Shown: piece by piece, positions 1-7,135 of the stretch | Position numbering within the stretch: position 1 is the first letter of the stretch | How the letters are laid out: every line of letters begins with the position of its first letter | DNA from: Erythrobacter ramosus | GTDB lineage: Bacteria > Pseudomonadota > Alphaproteobacteria > Sphingomonadales > Sphingomonadaceae | Length of the DNA: 64,000 nucleotides | Reading direction: 5' to 3' | Assembly (NCBI RefSeq): GCF_009828055.1 | Contig: NZ_WTYB01000002.1 | Coordinates: 1,240,001 to 1,304,000, forward strand | Position numbers and translations under genes: made by a program | The notes under the pieces: generated by a model | The model's input: only the letters and a program-made list of their open reading frames with translations | Databases searched by the model: none | Told to the model about the DNA's origin: nothing

Positions 1-1040
1 ATCTTGCCGCGCTCAACCGTCAGCGGGCATGAGCCGTAGCCATCGTATCCCGCCGTCGGCCCCTTGCCGTCCAACTGGCGCAGTGCATTGACCGCGACCA
101 CCGGCGCCTGCTTACGCGCGGCCGCAGCGGTCTTGGCGTTGGGCATCGAGCCTGCATCGCCAAGGCCGAAGACATTGGGATAGCGCACATGCTGGAGCGT
201 GTGCTGATCGACATCGGTAAAGCCGCTCGGCGCGGCCAGCGGACTGTCGGCGAGGAATTGCGGAGCGACTTGCGGCGGGACGACATGCATCATGTCGTAC
301 GGCGCTGTGACTTCGCCCCCAGCCGTGGCGAAAGTTGCCTGCTGGCCGGGGCCATCGACCGCGATCAGATTGCTCCCGAGCTCCAGCCCAATCCCGTATT
401 TCCCGACATATTCCATCAGCGCCGGGACATAGTCCGCCACGCCGAACAAGACCGCGCCTGCCGTGCGAAAATCAACATCGATGTTCCCCAATACCCCGGC
501 CCGCCGCCAGTGATCGCAGGCAAGATACATTACCTTTTGCGGCGCGCCTGCGCATTTGATCGGCATCGGCGGCTGGGTGAAGATCGCCCGCCCGCCCTGC
601 ATCTGCTGCACCAGCTGCCAGGTATAGGGGGCCAGATCGCCGCGATAATTGGAGGTGACACCGTTCTGGCCGAGAGTCTCGGTCAGCCCGGCGATTTTCT
701 CCCATGCCAGCCGGATGCCGGGGGCGACGATCAGCACCTCGTAAGCCACGGTGCTGCCATCCCCCAGCGTGACCTGATTGTTGTCAGGCTGGAAACTCGC
801 TGCCGCCTCGCGGATCCAGGTGACGCCCTTGGGCATCACGGAGTGCATCGGGCGGGTAGTGGTTGCCACGTCGAACACGCCGCCGCCCACCATCGTCCAA
901 CCCGGCTGATAGGCGTGGGTTTCCGCCGGTTCCACAATTGCGATGTCGAGGCCGGGGCGGCGCTTAAGGATCGAGGCTGCCGTAGCGATCCCCGCCGCGC
1001 CGCCACCGATGACGACGACCATATGTGATGTAGCGCTCAT
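1..1040 (-). CDS. Sulfide:quinone oxidoreductase-like FAD flavoprotein (3' part missing)
   Basis: Membrane-associated flavoprotein expected to oxidise sulfide to sulfane sulfur and pass electrons to quinone. The ATG at 1040 starts about 346 codons that stay open to the window edge, so the C-terminus is cut. Visible marks are the FAD dinucleotide fold VVVIGGGAAGIA at residues 8-19, the SQR-type Cys163 in PPMPIKCAGAPQKVMYLAC, and the second FAD segment FGLGDAG followed by PNAKTAAAARKQ. It is the last visible gene of a minus-strand run with a DUF442 protein, sulfur transporters and a persulfide dioxygenase, which supports sulfide oxidation over a generic NADH dehydrogenase. The other redox cysteines cannot all be checked because the end is missing. 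Confidence 0.85.
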   Translation of the reverse strand, partial: MSATSHMVVVIGGGAAGIATAASILKRRPGLDIAIVEPAETHAYQPGWTMVGGGVFDVATTTRPMHSVMPKGVTWIREAAASFQPDNNQVTLGDGSTVAYEVLIVAPGIRLAWEKIAGLTETLGQNGVTSNYRGDLAPYTWQLVQQMQGGRAIFTQPPMPIKCAGAPQKVMYLACDHWRRAGVLGNIDVDFRTAGAVLFGVADYVPALMEYVGKYGIGLELGSNLIAVDGPGQQATFATAGGEVTAPYDMMHVVPPQVAPQFLADSPLAAPSGFTDVDQHTLQHVRYPNVFGLGDAGSMPNAKTAAAARKQAPVVAVNALRQLDGKGPTAGYDGYGSCPLTVERGK

Positions 1041-1066
1041 GTCCGATCCCTCCCATGCGCGCGGGG

Positions 1067-1486
1067 TTACCCGCCCGCCTCCATCCGCCCGGCGAGCGCC
1101 GAGAGGTCGTATCCGGCCGCATGCGCCCGCGCGATCCGCTCCGCGGCAGTGAGGCCGTGGATGTTAGCGAGCGCGTCGAGCGTCGCGGCGCGGGTGCCGG
1201 TACGGCAATAGGCCAGCACCTTGCCCGGCGTGCCGCGCCGGATCGCAGCAAAGGCAGCGACCGCAGCGGGCGGAAACAAGCCGCCGGCAACCGGAATGTG
1301 ATGAAAGGCAAGGCCCGCTTCCTGCGCGGCGCGGCGCATTTCATCGAGCGCAGGCTGGCCCGGCTCTTCGCCATCGGGACGGTTGCAGACCAAGGCGCTG
1401 AAGCCTTGCGCCGCCAACGCCGCAACATCATCGGGCAGCATCTGCGGGGCCACCGAAAGCGTCTCGTCGATTGTGCGAATGTCCAT
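1067..1486 (-). CDS. DUF442 / beta-lactamase hydrolase-like (TIGR01244) sulfur transferase
   Basis: Small 139-residue protein of the TIGR01244 family, a protein-tyrosine-phosphatase-like fold tied to persulfide metabolism. The catalytic loop AYCRTGTRAATL (Cys and Arg) is present near residue 93. In Agrobacterium-type Blh proteins this domain is fused to the ETHE1-like dioxygenase; here it is a separate gene two genes away. Its ATG overlaps the stop of the upstream transporter gene (TAATG), so the genes are translationally coupled. The likely role is handling glutathione persulfide made by the SQR; that is inference from the family and neighbours. Confidence 0.8.
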   Translation of the reverse strand: MDIRTIDETLSVAPQMLPDDVAALAAQGFSALVCNRPDGEEPGQPALDEMRRAAQEAGLAFHHIPVAGGLFPPAAVAAFAAIRRGTPGKVLAYCRTGTRAATLDALANIHGLTAAERIARAHAAGYDLSALAGRMEAGG

Positions 1487-1905
1487 TATCCCTGTCCTTC
1501 CACAAGCCGCACCAGCAGCATTCCGCCAAGCATTGCGGTCACGAATATCGCGGCCGAGGCAGGCGCGATTGCCAGCGCGGCAAAGCTGGGTCCGGGGCAG
1601 AGCCCGGCAATGGCCCAGCCGATCCCGAACAGCGCCGATCCGCCGATCAGGCGCGGCGTTATGTCGCTCCGGTCAGGCAGCGCAAAGCCATCTCCGAAAA
1701 AGGGGCGCAGCATTTTGCGCTGCATGGTCCAGGCCAGCGCCATCACCAGCACAGCGCCGCCCATCACGAAGGCGAGCGTCGGATCCCAGTCTCCGAACAG
1801 ATCCAGGAACCCACGCACCCGTGCCGGATCGGTCATTCCGCCGATGGTGAGGCCTGCGCCAAAAATCGTGCCCGAAGCGAGCGGGACCAGTGTTTCGCGC
1901 ATCAT
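1486..1905 (-). CDS. YeeE/YedE-type sulfur transporter, second half (DUF6691-like)
   Basis: Hydrophobic 139-residue inner-membrane protein with about four membrane segments. It has the family's paired glycine-rich loops: GAGLTIGGMTDPARVRGFLD near residue 17 and the Cys-containing GWAIAGLCPGPSFAAL near residue 95. YeeE/YedE proteins move thiosulfate or sulfane sulfur across the membrane. Full-length members are about twice this size; here the two halves are separate adjacent genes, as in PmpA/PmpB pairs near BigR-type operons. The start at 1905 is chosen because its ATGA overlaps the stop of the upstream half. Confidence 0.85.
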   Translation of the reverse strand: MMRETLVPLASGTIFGAGLTIGGMTDPARVRGFLDLFGDWDPTLAFVMGGAVLVMALAWTMQRKMLRPFFGDGFALPDRSDITPRLIGGSALFGIGWAIAGLCPGPSFAALAIAPASAAIFVTAMLGGMLLVRLVEGQG

Positions 1906-2366
1906 GGCAACACCGCAATGCCGAGCGCGTTCATCGCGGCGACCGTGGCAAAGCCGGTCGCCATGAAGGTGGCGGTGGCGACCAGCGACCGCTGTGACAG
2001 GCGGCTCATGCCGCACACGCCATGCCCGCTGGTGCAGCCGCTCCCAATACGGGTGCCGACGCCAACGATCACGCCCGCCATGGCAAGCGTCACCGGATTG
2101 GCGAAGGCAGGCGTTGAAGCCGCAGTCAGGCTGGTCACGATCAGCGCTCCCAACGGCAGGCCGATGATGAAGGCCCATGCGCCGAGCCGCGGCTGCGACC
2201 CGCTGGCAAGCCCGAAGGCGCGCGCTGCAATGCCGGAGACCCCGGCGATCCGCCCCACCCCGAGCAACATCAGAGCGGCCGCCAGCCCGATCAGCACGCC
2301 GCCCGCCAACCCGGCAAGCGGCGCCGCGTCAGGAAACCCCGGCAGGCTCGAATCGAGCAGGGTCAT
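1902..2366 (-). CDS. YeeE/YedE-type sulfur transporter, first half
   Basis: 154-residue membrane protein, the partner of the following half-transporter. It carries the diagnostic motif GTRIGSGCTSGHGVCGMSRL with two cysteines, thought to relay sulfur by transient persulfide bonds. Hydrophobic stretches near residues 17-36, 62-80, 90-105 and 130-150 fit four membrane passes. It overlaps the upstream dioxygenase by ATGA (2363-2366) and the downstream half by ATGA, so the three are expected to be made together. Pairing suggests a heteromeric channel that moves reduced sulfur in or out of the cytoplasm. Confidence 0.85.
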   Translation of the reverse strand: MTLLDSSLPGFPDAAPLAGLAGGVLIGLAAALMLLGVGRIAGVSGIAARAFGLASGSQPRLGAWAFIIGLPLGALIVTSLTAASTPAFANPVTLAMAGVIVGVGTRIGSGCTSGHGVCGMSRLSQRSLVATATFMATGFATVAAMNALGIAVLP

Positions 2367-3295
2367 ACCGCGTTGACCGGGATCTTGAGGTAGGTGACGC
2401 CATTATCGTCCGGCGGTGGCATATGGCCGGCACGCATATTCACCTGCACCGACGGCAGGATCAGGCGCGGCATATCGAGCGTCGCATCACGCGCCTCGCG
2501 CATGGCAACGAATTCGTCCTCGGTGATCCCGTCATGCGCGTGGACATTGCCCTCGCGTTCAGCGGCAACGGTGGTCTCCCACACATACTCGCTGCGGCCC
2601 TTGGGCAGGTAGTCGTGACACATGAACAGCCGGGTAGCGGGAGGCAGCGAGAGAATGCGGCGCAGCGAGCGGAACAGCGTGCGCGCGTCCCCGCCGGGGA
2701 AGTCAGCGCGCGCCGTGCCGTAGTCGGGCATGAACATCGTATCGCCCACGAACACCGCCTCGCCCACGACATAAGCGATGCAGGCGGGCGTGTGGCCGGG
2801 GACATGCATCACCGTCACCGGCAGATTGCCGATGGTGAAGGTGTCGCCGTCCTTGAACAGCACATCGAACTGCGATCCGTCCCGCTCGAACTCGGTTCCG
2901 GCATTGAACAGTTTGCCAAACACAGTTTGAACGGTGGTAATGTCCGCACCAATCGCGATTTTGCCGCCAAGCTTTTCCTGAAGGTAGGGCGCTGCGGAGA
3001 AGTGATCGGCGTGGGCGTGCGTCTCCAGCAGCCACTTCACTTTCAGATTATGCGAAGTGACATGCGCAATTACCGCATCGGCCGACGCCGTGGCAGTGCG
3101 CCCGGAGTTAGGATCAAAGTCGAGCACCGAGTCGATCACCGCCGCCTCAAGCGTCACAGGATCGTAGACAACATAAGTGACAGTGAAGGTCGCCGGGTCG
3201 AAAAAGCTCGCGATTTCGCGGCGGAGTGCCGAGTCCTCAGCAGCCCTTAGCACCTGTTCGGTTGCGCTTTGAAGCACCGGATCAATCGCGTTCAT
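2363..3295 (-). CDS. ETHE1-like persulfide dioxygenase (MBL fold)
   Basis: About 310-residue metallo-beta-lactamase-fold enzyme, expected to oxidise glutathione persulfide to sulfite with one Fe(II). Metal-site motifs are in order: THAHADH at residues 92-98, MHVPGHTPA, VGDTMFMPDYGTARAD, and the final MCHDY. The ATG at 3295 is preferred over the longer frame from 3340 because GGAGA sits about 8 bases upstream. It is the first gene of the minus-strand sulfide operon and is divergent from the peroxiredoxin-ArsR pair. It lacks the fused DUF442 domain of Blh, which is a separate gene downstream. Confidence 0.88.
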   Translation of the reverse strand: MNAIDPVLQSATEQVLRAAEDSALRREIASFFDPATFTVTYVVYDPVTLEAAVIDSVLDFDPNSGRTATASADAVIAHVTSHNLKVKWLLETHAHADHFSAAPYLQEKLGGKIAIGADITTVQTVFGKLFNAGTEFERDGSQFDVLFKDGDTFTIGNLPVTVMHVPGHTPACIAYVVGEAVFVGDTMFMPDYGTARADFPGGDARTLFRSLRRILSLPPATRLFMCHDYLPKGRSEYVWETTVAAEREGNVHAHDGITEDEFVAMREARDATLDMPRLILPSVQVNMRAGHMPPPDDNGVTYLKIPVNAV

Positions 3296-3357
3296 CGCCA
3301 ATCTCCAATTAATTTCATAAATCGTGTATATGTATTGCAATCACGGAGTCAAGTGCT
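3296..3357. promoter_or_regulatory. AT-rich divergent promoter of sulfide operon and prx-arsR
   Basis: This 62-base gap between divergent genes is much richer in A and T than its surroundings and holds GTGTATATGTATTGCAATCA. It must contain the start signals for both operons and is the natural operator for the ArsR-family regulator at 4020. No clear palindrome matching a published BigR or SqrR site could be fixed by eye, so only the position is claimed. Confidence 0.45.
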
Positions 3358-4020
3358 ATGATCCGACCCATGGACCAGACCACTTCCAGCCTCCCACCCT
3401 GCGCAGGCCTCAGGATCGGCGATTTCGCCCCCGATTTCGAAGCCCGCAGCACCGTCGGCCCGGTGCGGCTGTCCGCCCATCGCGGGCGTTGGCTGGTGTT
3501 GTTCTCGCACCCAGCGGACTTCACGCCCGTCTGCACTACCGAATTCGTCGCCCTCGCCCGCGAGGCGGCGGCGTTTGAGGCGCGGGACTGTGCGCTGATG
3601 GCGCTCTCGGTCGACAGCCTGTTTTCGCACTTCGCGTGGCTCAGGATGATCCGCGACCGCTTCGGGGTCGAGGTGCGCTTTCCCATCCTTGAAGACCCGA
3701 CGCTTGTGATCGCCCGCGCTTTCGGCATGGTCGCGGCGCAGGATAGCGATAGCGCGGCGGTGCGCACCACCTTCTTCATCGACCCCAAGGGCATGATCCG
3801 GGCGATGACCTGCTATCCGGCGAACCTTGGCCGCTCGATCCCGGAAATGCTGCGCATCCTCGACGGGCTACAAGCGATCGACGCGAAGGGCGCGCTGGCG
3901 CCTGCCAACTGGCAGCCGGGCGAGCCGCTGCTCAAACCGCCGAGCCAAAACCTTGACGAAGTGTTCGATGCCGAGGACGCGACCAGTTGGTTCCTGCGCG
4001 ATAAGCGGGGAGGCGACTGA
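3358..4020 (+). CDS. Peroxiredoxin, Prx6/AhpC-like
   Basis: 220-residue thiol peroxidase that reduces peroxides, possibly also persulfide-derived oxidants. The peroxidatic site is in HPADFTPVCTTEF near residue 58, and the later segment TTFFIDPKGMIRAMTCYP is typical of the long Prx6-type branch, whose usual length is about 210-220. Further cysteines occur (PPCAGL, ARDCAL, MTCYP), so a resolving Cys cannot be excluded. The start at 3358 has GGAG at 3344-3347. Its stop overlaps the arsR start (TGATG), placing it in one transcript with the regulator and opposite the sulfide operon. Confidence 0.9.
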   Translation: MIRPMDQTTSSLPPCAGLRIGDFAPDFEARSTVGPVRLSAHRGRWLVLFSHPADFTPVCTTEFVALAREAAAFEARDCALMALSVDSLFSHFAWLRMIRDRFGVEVRFPILEDPTLVIARAFGMVAAQDSDSAAVRTTFFIDPKGMIRAMTCYPANLGRSIPEMLRILDGLQAIDAKGALAPANWQPGEPLLKPPSQNLDEVFDAEDATSWFLRDKRGGD

Positions 4021-4367
4021 TGCCTGAAGATGATCTGATCGAAGCGCTCAAAGCGCTCGCCCACCCACTGCGTTGGCGGATCCTGACGACGCTGACGGGC
4101 GGCGAGCGCAATGTCGGTGAGCTGGAACAGGTGACCGGGATCGGCCAGCCGGGACTGTCGCAACAGCTCGGCGTGCTTCGTAAGGCCGGGCTGGTCGCCA
4201 CGCGCAAGGATGCCAAGCTGGTGTTCTATTCGCTCGCGCCGGATGAACTTGGCGCGGTGACGGCGGCGATGGCGAAGGTCGCCCCGGCGAGCACCACCCC
4301 GATCAGCGAGCCCGCCGCACAGCGCACGCCGGCACCTGGCGTCGCCAATTTCGCCCGAATGTCCTAA
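4020..4367 (+). CDS. ArsR-family winged-helix repressor without cysteines
   Basis: 115-residue DNA-binding protein. An ArsR wHTH covers residues 5-80: LKALAHPLRWRILTTL, then the recognition helix region GQPGLSQQLGVLRKAGLV, and the wing TRKDAKLVFYSL. Position beside a persulfide dioxygenase and SQR suggests it represses the divergent sulfide operon as BigR/SqrR proteins do. Those proteins sense persulfide through two cysteines; this one has no cysteine at all, so it would need a different signal. The C-terminal 35 residues are Pro/Ala-rich. Its 3' end overlaps the convergent gene by four bases. Confidence 0.88.
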   Translation: MPEDDLIEALKALAHPLRWRILTTLTGGERNVGELEQVTGIGQPGLSQQLGVLRKAGLVATRKDAKLVFYSLAPDELGAVTAAMAKVAPASTTPISEPAAQRTPAPGVANFARMS

Positions 4368-4993
4368 ACCGCAGCGGGCGGGTTTGCGAGCGCGGCGCGG
4401 AAGCGCCGCCGCACCAGCCACGGCTCCAGCCAGCGGCCGACAAGATAGATAAGTGCGAAGACACCGGCCATAAAGTAACCCTCATCAGGTGAATGACGGC
4501 CTTCGTCCTTTTTCTCGTCTTTCTTCTTCTTGTTCGGATCTTCAGGCGCAGGCGCGCCAAGGAATTGATCGACCGGGTTGAGCACCTTCACGGGCTTGGG
4601 CTTCTCGTCCTTCTTATCGGCCTTTTCGGACGCGTCGGCTCCGGCGCCTTCCCAGGCATTAATCGCCACCGCCATCTGGGCAAAGCCGAGGAACAGCAGC
4701 GGCGCGAGGAAGCAAAGCAGCAGCGCGTGGCTGAACAGGTCAAACCGCAGCACCGCACCAGCGCCGACCCGCTCGATCCGCAGTTGTCCGCGAGTGAAGG
4801 TGGCCAGCTTGTCCTGCGCGGCAGGGTTATGCTTCGAATAGGTCAGCGTTTCGCCCGCAGCGCTCACGGTCGTGCCCGGTGAGCGCAGCAGCGGATCGAG
4901 CCGAGCAAAGACCTCCTCCGGCGAAAGCAGAGGGTCGATCGGCACATCGCCGCGAACCCGCCAGATGTGGTCGATCAGCGGTAGACTCATCAT
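4364..4993 (-). CDS. Hypothetical inner-membrane protein with charged loop
   Basis: About 209 residues from the ATG at 4993 (a second ATG follows at once). The N-terminal half contains SPEEVFARLDPLLRSPGTTV, then a hydrophobic segment LLLCFLAPLLFLGFAQMAVAI. Next comes a very Lys/Glu/Asp-rich stretch (KKKKKDEKKDEGRHS) and a second membrane segment YFMAGVFALIYLVGRWLEPWLV. The first half probably sits in the cytoplasm. No family is recognised. It follows the sterol desaturase-like gene closely on the same strand, so the two may be cotranscribed. Confidence 0.65.
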   Translation of the reverse strand: MMSLPLIDHIWRVRGDVPIDPLLSPEEVFARLDPLLRSPGTTVSAAGETLTYSKHNPAAQDKLATFTRGQLRIERVGAGAVLRFDLFSHALLLCFLAPLLFLGFAQMAVAINAWEGAGADASEKADKKDEKPKPVKVLNPVDQFLGAPAPEDPNKKKKDEKKDEGRHSPDEGYFMAGVFALIYLVGRWLEPWLVRRRFRAALANPPAAV

Positions 4994-5076
4994 CGGAAGT
5001 CCCGCCGGGCGTTCAGGTGAGGGGGCAGCGCCCCACGGCCCCACTGTTTCACTGGCAATACCCCCTGACGTTCCGC

Positions 5077-6093
5077 TCACTCGGCAGGTTCCAGCTGGGC
5101 TGATTGAAGCTGCGGGTTGGCCCCGCGTCCGGAGCGCTTGGCGAAAGCCTCCTTGGCGCTGCGCCAGCCTTCGCGGAACGGGAAGATCATTGTCTCGCCA
5201 ATATGCATCCGGCGCCCGCCTTCCATGCCGAGCACCTCGGCCTCACCATCGACGCAGGTGCCGAAGATGCGATCCCAGATGATCCAGGTGCCCGAGTAAT
5301 TGCTGCGGGTTGCCTCGTAATCCTGCGAGTGGTGGACGGAGTGATGCTCCACGGTGTTGAAGATGAACCGCCACCAGCGCGGGGTGTTGAAGCGAACGTT
5401 GATGTGTTGATAAACCGACACGGTCATCCCGATTGCCCCTGCCAACAGGAAGGCGCGCGGCAGGAAGTCGAACAAGCCGCCGATGCCGAGGCCGATCAGG
5501 AACAGCTCGATCGGGTTGCCGACCGCGCCCTTGTTGATGTTGAGCTGGGTGATGTAGTGGTGCGGCGCATGGGTCAGCCACAGCGGGTGCCAATTGTGCA
5601 TCGCGCGGTGCATCCAGTACTGGCCGAAGTCGAAGATCATCGAGATCAGCAGCGCTTGCAGCAGCAGCGGCAGGCCCGTGAACCAGCTGAACTTCTCCCA
5701 ATCGAACGCGCCTTGCACCGCTTTGATCATCACCCCATCGCCAATGTAGGCGTCAACCATGCCGAGGAAGGTCATGCCGAGCCCGACATAGAAGGCGTCG
5801 GTGGCGAATTCCTTCCACGTCAGTTGCCAGCTTTCGTAGCGCGGATTGACCCATTCGAGCGCCAGCAGCAGGATCATCCAGCCCAGCCGGATGGCAATCG
5901 CAGTCGATGCGACAGCGAGCCAGTTGGGGGCGTAGTACCAGAACAGGATCGCGGCAAAGAGCATCGCGGGCTGGAAATACGTGAACACGAACTGCTTGAC
6001 CGGACCGCCCTGGACCCGGCCGATATTCTCCCAGCCGACAATCACCGGAGCGTCTGCCCCGATAATGCGCTTGCCCACCTGCACTCCGGCCAT
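5077..6093 (-). CDS. Sterol desaturase / fatty acid hydroxylase superfamily protein
   Basis: 338-residue membrane diiron enzyme. Three histidine boxes are visible: FGQYWMHRAMH, THAPHH, and NTVEHHSVHH. Four or more hydrophobic segments lie around them (residues about 43-60, 63-80, 140-155, 195-225). The family hydroxylates or desaturates sterols, carotenoids or fatty acids; the substrate cannot be read from the sequence. It is transcribed away from the response regulator region, with a gap of about 130 bases on its 5' side. A second, smaller family member lies at 48688, with low similarity outside the boxes. Confidence 0.85.
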   Translation of the reverse strand: MAGVQVGKRIIGADAPVIVGWENIGRVQGGPVKQFVFTYFQPAMLFAAILFWYYAPNWLAVASTAIAIRLGWMILLLALEWVNPRYESWQLTWKEFATDAFYVGLGMTFLGMVDAYIGDGVMIKAVQGAFDWEKFSWFTGLPLLLQALLISMIFDFGQYWMHRAMHNWHPLWLTHAPHHYITQLNINKGAVGNPIELFLIGLGIGGLFDFLPRAFLLAGAIGMTVSVYQHINVRFNTPRWWRFIFNTVEHHSVHHSQDYEATRSNYSGTWIIWDRIFGTCVDGEAEVLGMEGGRRMHIGETMIFPFREGWRSAKEAFAKRSGRGANPQLQSAQLEPAE

Positions 6094-6223
6094 GACGAAC
6101 TCCCCTTAAGCTGTCCGTTTCATTCCAAATACCCATGGCGTCCTCCCCCATTCGAGGAAGTGGCCAAATGACGTAGGTTTGCGCGGACCCGAGGAACGTG
6201 AAGCAATTTCAGTGAGAAAGCGA

Positions 6224-7135
6224 TCAATCGGCAAGATATCGCACGGCAATGGCAGTGGCGGCGGCTCGGGTTTCGACCCCGAGTTTACGAAACACCTGTT
6301 CCAAGTGCTTGTTCACCGTGCGCGGGCTTATACCAAGAATTTCGCTGATCGTCTTGTTGGTTTTGCCGTAGCTCACCCACAACAGCACTTCCGCCTCGCG
6401 CCGGGTCAGGCCGTTATGTTTTTGCAGGTCGGCAATCTTACCATCTTCACGCACTTCGGTGACGCGGATCAGGGTTTCGCCCGGCCGTCCGGTTTCGACC
6501 AAAGCGAGATCAATCTCCAGCCCGCGCACATCGACGCGCGCGCTGGCGGGGGGCTGGACTGGGTCTGCGGCGATCAAGCCGAGGGCTGCGCCCATCAAGG
6601 CTTCGGGTAGCGCGCCGCGATCAGGGGTCCAGTCGGGATCGACCGCGATGAACAGGGCCTCGGCTTGGGGTGTACACCAGATCAGTCCCGCATCCTCGCT
6701 CAGCGCCGCCAGACTGCGCCCCGCTAGACCGAGCGCCAGCCGGGAGCGATAGGTCGTGCGGGCATTGGCGAGATGCACCTTCATTCGCGCCAGCAGTTCC
6801 TCGATCACCACGGGCTTGCGCACATAATCGACCCCGCCGGTGCCGAGCGCGGCGACCACGTGTTCGGGATCGTTGAGGCCGGTCATGAAGATCACCGGGA
6901 TATGCGCGGTCGCCGGATTGCGCTTGATCGCCTGAGTGGTCTCGATCCCGCCGATGCCGGGCATGATCGCGTCCATCAGGATGAGGTCGGGCTGCACCTC
7001 TGACAGCAATTCGAGCGTTGCCTCGCCGCTGCGGGCGATCAGCACGGTCATATCCTCGGCTTCGAGCGTATCGACCAGGAACCGGAGCGATTCCGGGCTG
7101 TCGTCGACAACAAGGATGCAGTCCTTAGCGCGCAT
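6224..7135 (-). CDS. Response regulator, REC plus LuxR/NarL HTH
   Basis: About 303 residues from the ATG at 7135. The receiver domain (residues about 6-125) has the acidic pair in VVDDSPES, the phospho-acceptor in LILMDAIMPGI, and the conserved Lys in YVRKPVV. A middle region of about 100 residues resembles a small sensory or linker module. The C-terminal LuxR helix-turn-helix reads LTRREAEVLLWVSYGKTNK and ISPRTVNKHLEQVFRKLGV. It overlaps the 3' end of the hybrid kinase gene by 11 bases and closes the guanidine/urea operon, so it is the presumed partner of that kinase. Confidence 0.9.
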   Translation of the reverse strand: MRAKDCILVVDDSPESLRFLVDTLEAEDMTVLIARSGEATLELLSEVQPDLILMDAIMPGIGGIETTQAIKRNPATAHIPVIFMTGLNDPEHVVAALGTGGVDYVRKPVVIEELLARMKVHLANARTTYRSRLALGLAGRSLAALSEDAGLIWCTPQAEALFIAVDPDWTPDRGALPEALMGAALGLIAADPVQPPASARVDVRGLEIDLALVETGRPGETLIRVTEVREDGKIADLQKHNGLTRREAEVLLWVSYGKTNKTISEILGISPRTVNKHLEQVFRKLGVETRAAATAIAVRYLAD

